From contig CM046300.1 of NCBI GenBank assembly GCA_025267735.1, positions 36,403,322 to 36,467,321 on the forward strand: 64,000 bases of DNA, written 5' to 3'. This stretch comes from Mactra quadrangularis (Eukaryota > Mollusca > Bivalvia > Venerida > Mactridae). The notes beneath the pieces are model-generated. The model was not told the DNA's origin. It searched no databases and saw nothing but the letters and a program-made list of their open reading frames with translations. The position numbers were made by a program, and so were the translations under genes. Positions 60,830 through 64,000 of the stretch are shown here, in pieces. Position 1 is the first letter of the stretch. Each line of letters opens with the position of its first letter.

Positions 60830-61424
60830 CCTTCAACTGGCCGATCCCGCATTTTAACGTGTCTGGAACCCCTCTTCAAAATGGCCATCACACCCTTGAA
60901 ATTGCATGGTGTTTTTAACTGGATTTTATGAATTTCCCTTTATATAAGAAATCACCCCATAACATTTTTTCGCGCCCCTTGCCATTAAAGATGTCTACGA
61001 GGGTCCCATAGGGGGCATGTCCCCCATTTGTTGCAGTGGTCAGTTTGAAAGGAGAGCAGCACCCCTCATCGCCATAAAAAATCGGGGTCATTGAGTGCAG
61101 AAAAATGGCACAAAATGATTATATGAAAACTCATTTTCAGTCTCTGAAAATAACTGGCACCTTAGACCTCATTTTTGGAAAATTCGGATTAATTAATGAA
61201 ATGCAAAGTTTGGGTGGAGGAAGAGCGAAAATTGCACTTTTTGCCCCTTTTGCTCCGTCCCAGCATTGCCATGGTAACTGGGATCGGGGCTCAATTTGCT
61301 TTTTCTGAAAGACAGTCAGCCAGGGGATAACTTGGCCAAGTTGCATTTCTGTCAGTTAATTAGAAATGTCAGAGCATCTAGAAATAGCTCAGTAATTTAC
61401 TGTCATTTTGGGACAGTCAGTGGC
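60830..61424. mobile_element. piggyBac-like dispersed element, larger copy
   Basis: The left end follows TTAA and starts CCTTCAACTGGCCGATCCC, close to the 6174 terminus. The interior shares several blocks with 5804-6018 and 20000-20350. The right end (CAGTCAGTGGCTAAG) is decayed. Open frames on both strands inside (61105-61346) have no recognisable domain. Confidence 0.55.
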
Positions 61425-61620
61425 TAAGATAAGTAATCCCAGTACTTGAGGTGTTTCATTTACGAAGTGTATAGGTCCTGGTAATAAGTAATGAGCAAGA
61501 AAACAGATAGACCATGGCCTTTACCAGAGTGGATTCCAGCAAAATTTTAGCCCATACCCATTTTGAATTTGATAAAATCATATTTAACATGTTTGTTAAA
61601 TTATAGTGCAATATTAACAT

Positions 61621-62115
61621 AGCTATACTGCTGTATAGTGCCATATTTACTGTAGGCAGTTAAATATTTTCTTTCAGTTATACTGTTGTATAGCGCCATA
61701 TTTACCGTAGGCAGTTAAACAATTTCTTTCAGTTATATTGCTGTATAGTACCATATTTACTGTAGGCAGTTAAACAATTTCTTTCAGTTATACTGTTGTG
61801 CATTGCCATATTTACTGTAGGCAGTTAAACAATTTCTTTCAGTAATACTGCTGTATAGTGCCATATTTACCGTAGGCAGTTAAACAATTTCTTTCAGTTA
61901 TACTGCTGTATAGTGCCATATTCACTGTAGGCAGTTAAACAATTTCTTTCAGTTATACTGCTGTATAGTGCCATATTAACTGTAGGCAGTTAAACAATTT
62001 CTTTTAGTTATACTGCTGTATAGTGCCATATTTACTGTAGGCAGTTAAACAATTTCTTTCAGTTATACTGCTGTATAGTGCCATATTTACTACTGGCAGT
62101 TAAACAATTTCTAAA
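61621..62115. repeat. 55-bp minisatellite, nine copies
   Basis: Units share GCCATATTTACTGTAGGCAG and TTAAACAATTTCTTTCAG; GGCAGTTAAA recurs every 55 bp from 61655 to 62095. Copies differ by a few substitutions. A further diverged unit lies at 62421-62480 beyond a SINE. Confidence 0.95.
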
Positions 62116-62189
62116 AAAGTTTCTCAACTACTAGAATTCAAAAAAGTATCATGCCTATAATTTCAAATGTTGATATGCGAAGATGTTGG

Positions 62190-62420
62190 ACAGCAACACA
62201 TTGTATAGGTTATATGACGGCGATCAGTCCACTTACTTACTGCTCTTGGAAAGGCTAAATCTATGGATTAAGCTGCCAACCAACTGCTAGGCGCATACTT
62301 CCGTCAGTGACTGACTAATGACTTACATGATTCAGCATCAGTGTTAAGAGGGAGAATGGCCGCAGCAATTTATTTCATGGCCAAGATCGACGAAAGTATG
62401 CCCCGCCGGGATTCGAACCT
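62190..62420 (-). mobile_element. SINE family B copy beside the 55-bp minisatellite
   Basis: The complement of the family B body and box B (CGGGATTCGAACC) is present. A minisatellite unit resumes at 62421 (CAGTTTAACAATTTCTTACAG), so the SINE landed in or next to the array. Confidence 0.75.
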
Positions 62421-63119
62421 ACAGTTTAACAATTTCTTACAGTTTGACTTAGTGCATAGTGCCATATTTACTGCTGGTACATGATGCCAAGTGGCTGCTG
62501 ACAGATAAAAGACTCCTAGCACTACAACAACAGCTGATCTCTCTCAAAAGATAAACAAACAATAAAGGTTAAATGTAGATAATCAAAGCTTAGCTTTAAT
62601 AACTATAAGTCCAAGAACTTCATTAACAATATCAGTACTCTTTGTTTATTATATACAACAAAATTTTGTTACAAAAAAGTCATTATAATAATGATAAACT
62701 ACAATATTACCGGTATAATCTAATACTTATAACACAATGGAATGCTAAAATGTAAAACAACATAACTAAAATATCAAATCTAAAGTTTATCTAAAAACAA
62801 CATAATGAAAAACAAACATAATTATAAAAAATCTTAAAATGAATAAATAATAATGAATGAAATATGGAAACCAAGTAACAATTATGCAATTTTAACACTA
62901 AAACTTATAATTATGCTTAATTTGTTCATAAAACTTTTAACAATTATGCTCTTGAAAAGTCATTGAGAAAATCCTGTTTTTGAGAAACTGATTCACATGT
63001 ACTCATGAAAAAAGGAATGAATTAAAGAGTCATCTGAGCAAAATTCTAAATTAAAATACAATTTGAACTTTGTTACATGAATAAGCTTAAACAAGTAAAT
63101 CTGTGAGCTAATGCTCACT

Positions 63120-63352
63120 AGTGATACCCCCGCAAAAATCTAAAAATATGCGACAAACAGGAAGTAGATGAGCAAGGAGCATGAAATCGCTTTACACCAC
63201 ATGGGACTATGGGATGAAGCAATATGCAAAGTATTAGGCTGCTGCATGTTATAGTTGCTGAGAAAACTGCGACGGAAATTTTGTAACGGACAGACGGACG
63301 CACGGACAAGGGTAAAACAGTATACCCCCCTCTTCTTCGAAGCGGGGGTATA
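63120..63352. mobile_element. Dispersed element with inverted ATACCCCCGC ends
   Basis: ATACCCCCGC at the left and GCGGGGGTAT at the right are inverted. Near the right end is an ACGGACAGACGGACGCACGG microsatellite and a CTTCTTCGAAG hairpin. A minus-strand open frame (63309-63118) across it is probably not a gene. Confidence 0.55.
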
Positions 63353-63439
63353 ATGATAGTAAATTACTTGCAGTATGCATGATCAGTGTTTCTCAGAATT
63401 TTATTTGGCCTAGAACTTTTAGAGAGCAGGTTATATCAT

Positions 63440-64000
63440 AACAAGAGCTGTCAGAGGAGACAGCATGTTCGACTTAGTAAGTGTTTGTCACAGGAGATGT
63501 GGTTGATGATAAGGAACATACATATTTTAAAATTTGAAAATATAACCTTAACAAATTCAAAGAAAAAAAAAGAAAAAATAGAAAAACTATAAATTCAAGG
63601 GGGATAACTCTGAAAAAAATGTATAAGGAGTTATGAATCTGAATCTTGTCACATGAGATGTGGTTGATAATAAGGAACATATATCTAAAGTTTGAAGTCA
63701 ATACCTGAAGAAATAAAACAGTTGCAGTAAAAACAAACATTTTTTAAAGAAAACTCTAATTTCAAGGGGAGATAATTCTGAAAAAATATATTTGGAGTTA
63801 TGAACCTTGTCACATGAGATGTGGTTGATAATAAGGAACATATATTTAAAGTCAATACCTAAAGAAATAAAACAGTTGCAGTAAAAACAAATATTTATTA
63901 AAGAAAACTATAAGTTCAAGGGGGATAACTTGGAAAATAATGTATACGGAGTTATGAACCTTGTCACATGAGATGTGGTTGATAATAAGGAACATATATT
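63440..64000 (+). mobile_element. Second pearl-like element, cut by window end
   Basis: The same left part (ACAAGAGCTGTCAGAGGAGA) and at least three more core units with GAGATGTGGTTGAT. The microsatellite and right arm would lie beyond 64000. Confidence 0.75.

Larger units (their letters stand above)
60351..64000. other. FA2H 5' flank with repeats
   Basis: No coding sequence was recognised. The region holds a piggyBac-like copy (60830-61424), a 55-bp minisatellite (61621-62115), a SINE, an element with inverted GC-rich ends (63120-63352) and a pearl-like element running off the window. 62480-63110 is plain AT-rich DNA. Confidence 0.6.

Noticed and set aside
61621..62115. CRISPR-like regular spacing
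   Set aside because: The whole 55-bp unit repeats, with no unique spacers, in an animal genome: a minisatellite.
63118..63309. Minus-strand frame starting MSVRPSVR
   Set aside because: It falls inside a dispersed element and includes its microsatellite, so it is not a gene.

Overview
The window is animal nuclear DNA: AT-rich, with no long open reading frames, mostly introns and dispersed repeats. The mix of repeats points to a bivalve or closely related mollusc: several tRNA-derived SINE families, an element with ~161-bp core repeats plus a microsatellite as in bivalve 'pearl' elements, and a mollusc-type LINE tail. That placement is inference. I recognise no species.

There is one convincing protein-coding gene. 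It lies on the minus strand and its coding part spans 11121-60121. It encodes fatty acid 2-hydroxylase (FA2H). Six coding exons were assembled by hand: 59867-60121 (cytochrome b5 domain), 28110-28220 (linker), 20577-20832, 19418-19584, 13486-13735 and 11121-11176. All junctions are GT-AG and all phases agree (0,0,1,0,1). The product is 364 residues, close to the 372 of human FA2H, with both heme histidines and all ten expected metal-binding histidines. The enzyme would 2-hydroxylate fatty acids in the ER membrane for sphingolipid synthesis.

Layout on the plus coordinate: 1-11120 is 3' flank and possibly 3' UTR, with SINE pieces, palindromes and a piggyBac-like element. Intron 5 (11177-13485) holds a SINE and a pearl-like element. 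Intron 4 (13736-19417) holds a 1.3-kb foldback element and a hairpin beside the splice acceptor. Intron 3 (19585-20576) is short. Intron 2 (20833-28109) holds a Tc1-type MITE, an 882-bp hAT-like element and SINEs. Intron 1 (28221-59866) is 31.6 kb and carries a LINE tail, many MITEs and an identical pair of 472-bp repeats. 60122-64000 is 5' flank with promoter sequence, a piggyBac-like copy, a 55-bp minisatellite and a second pearl-like element.

The most unusual features are: the linker exon, whose acceptor and first bases are duplicated in a 51-bp tandem array with an in-frame stop in each upstream copy; about ten copies of one ~70-bp near-perfect palindrome in both orientations; three hAT-like elements with exact 6-bp target duplications beside three with 8-bp ones; and two identical 472-bp repeats arranged like LTRs but ending in inverted repeats. 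I found no CRISPR array, rRNA gene or true tRNA gene.
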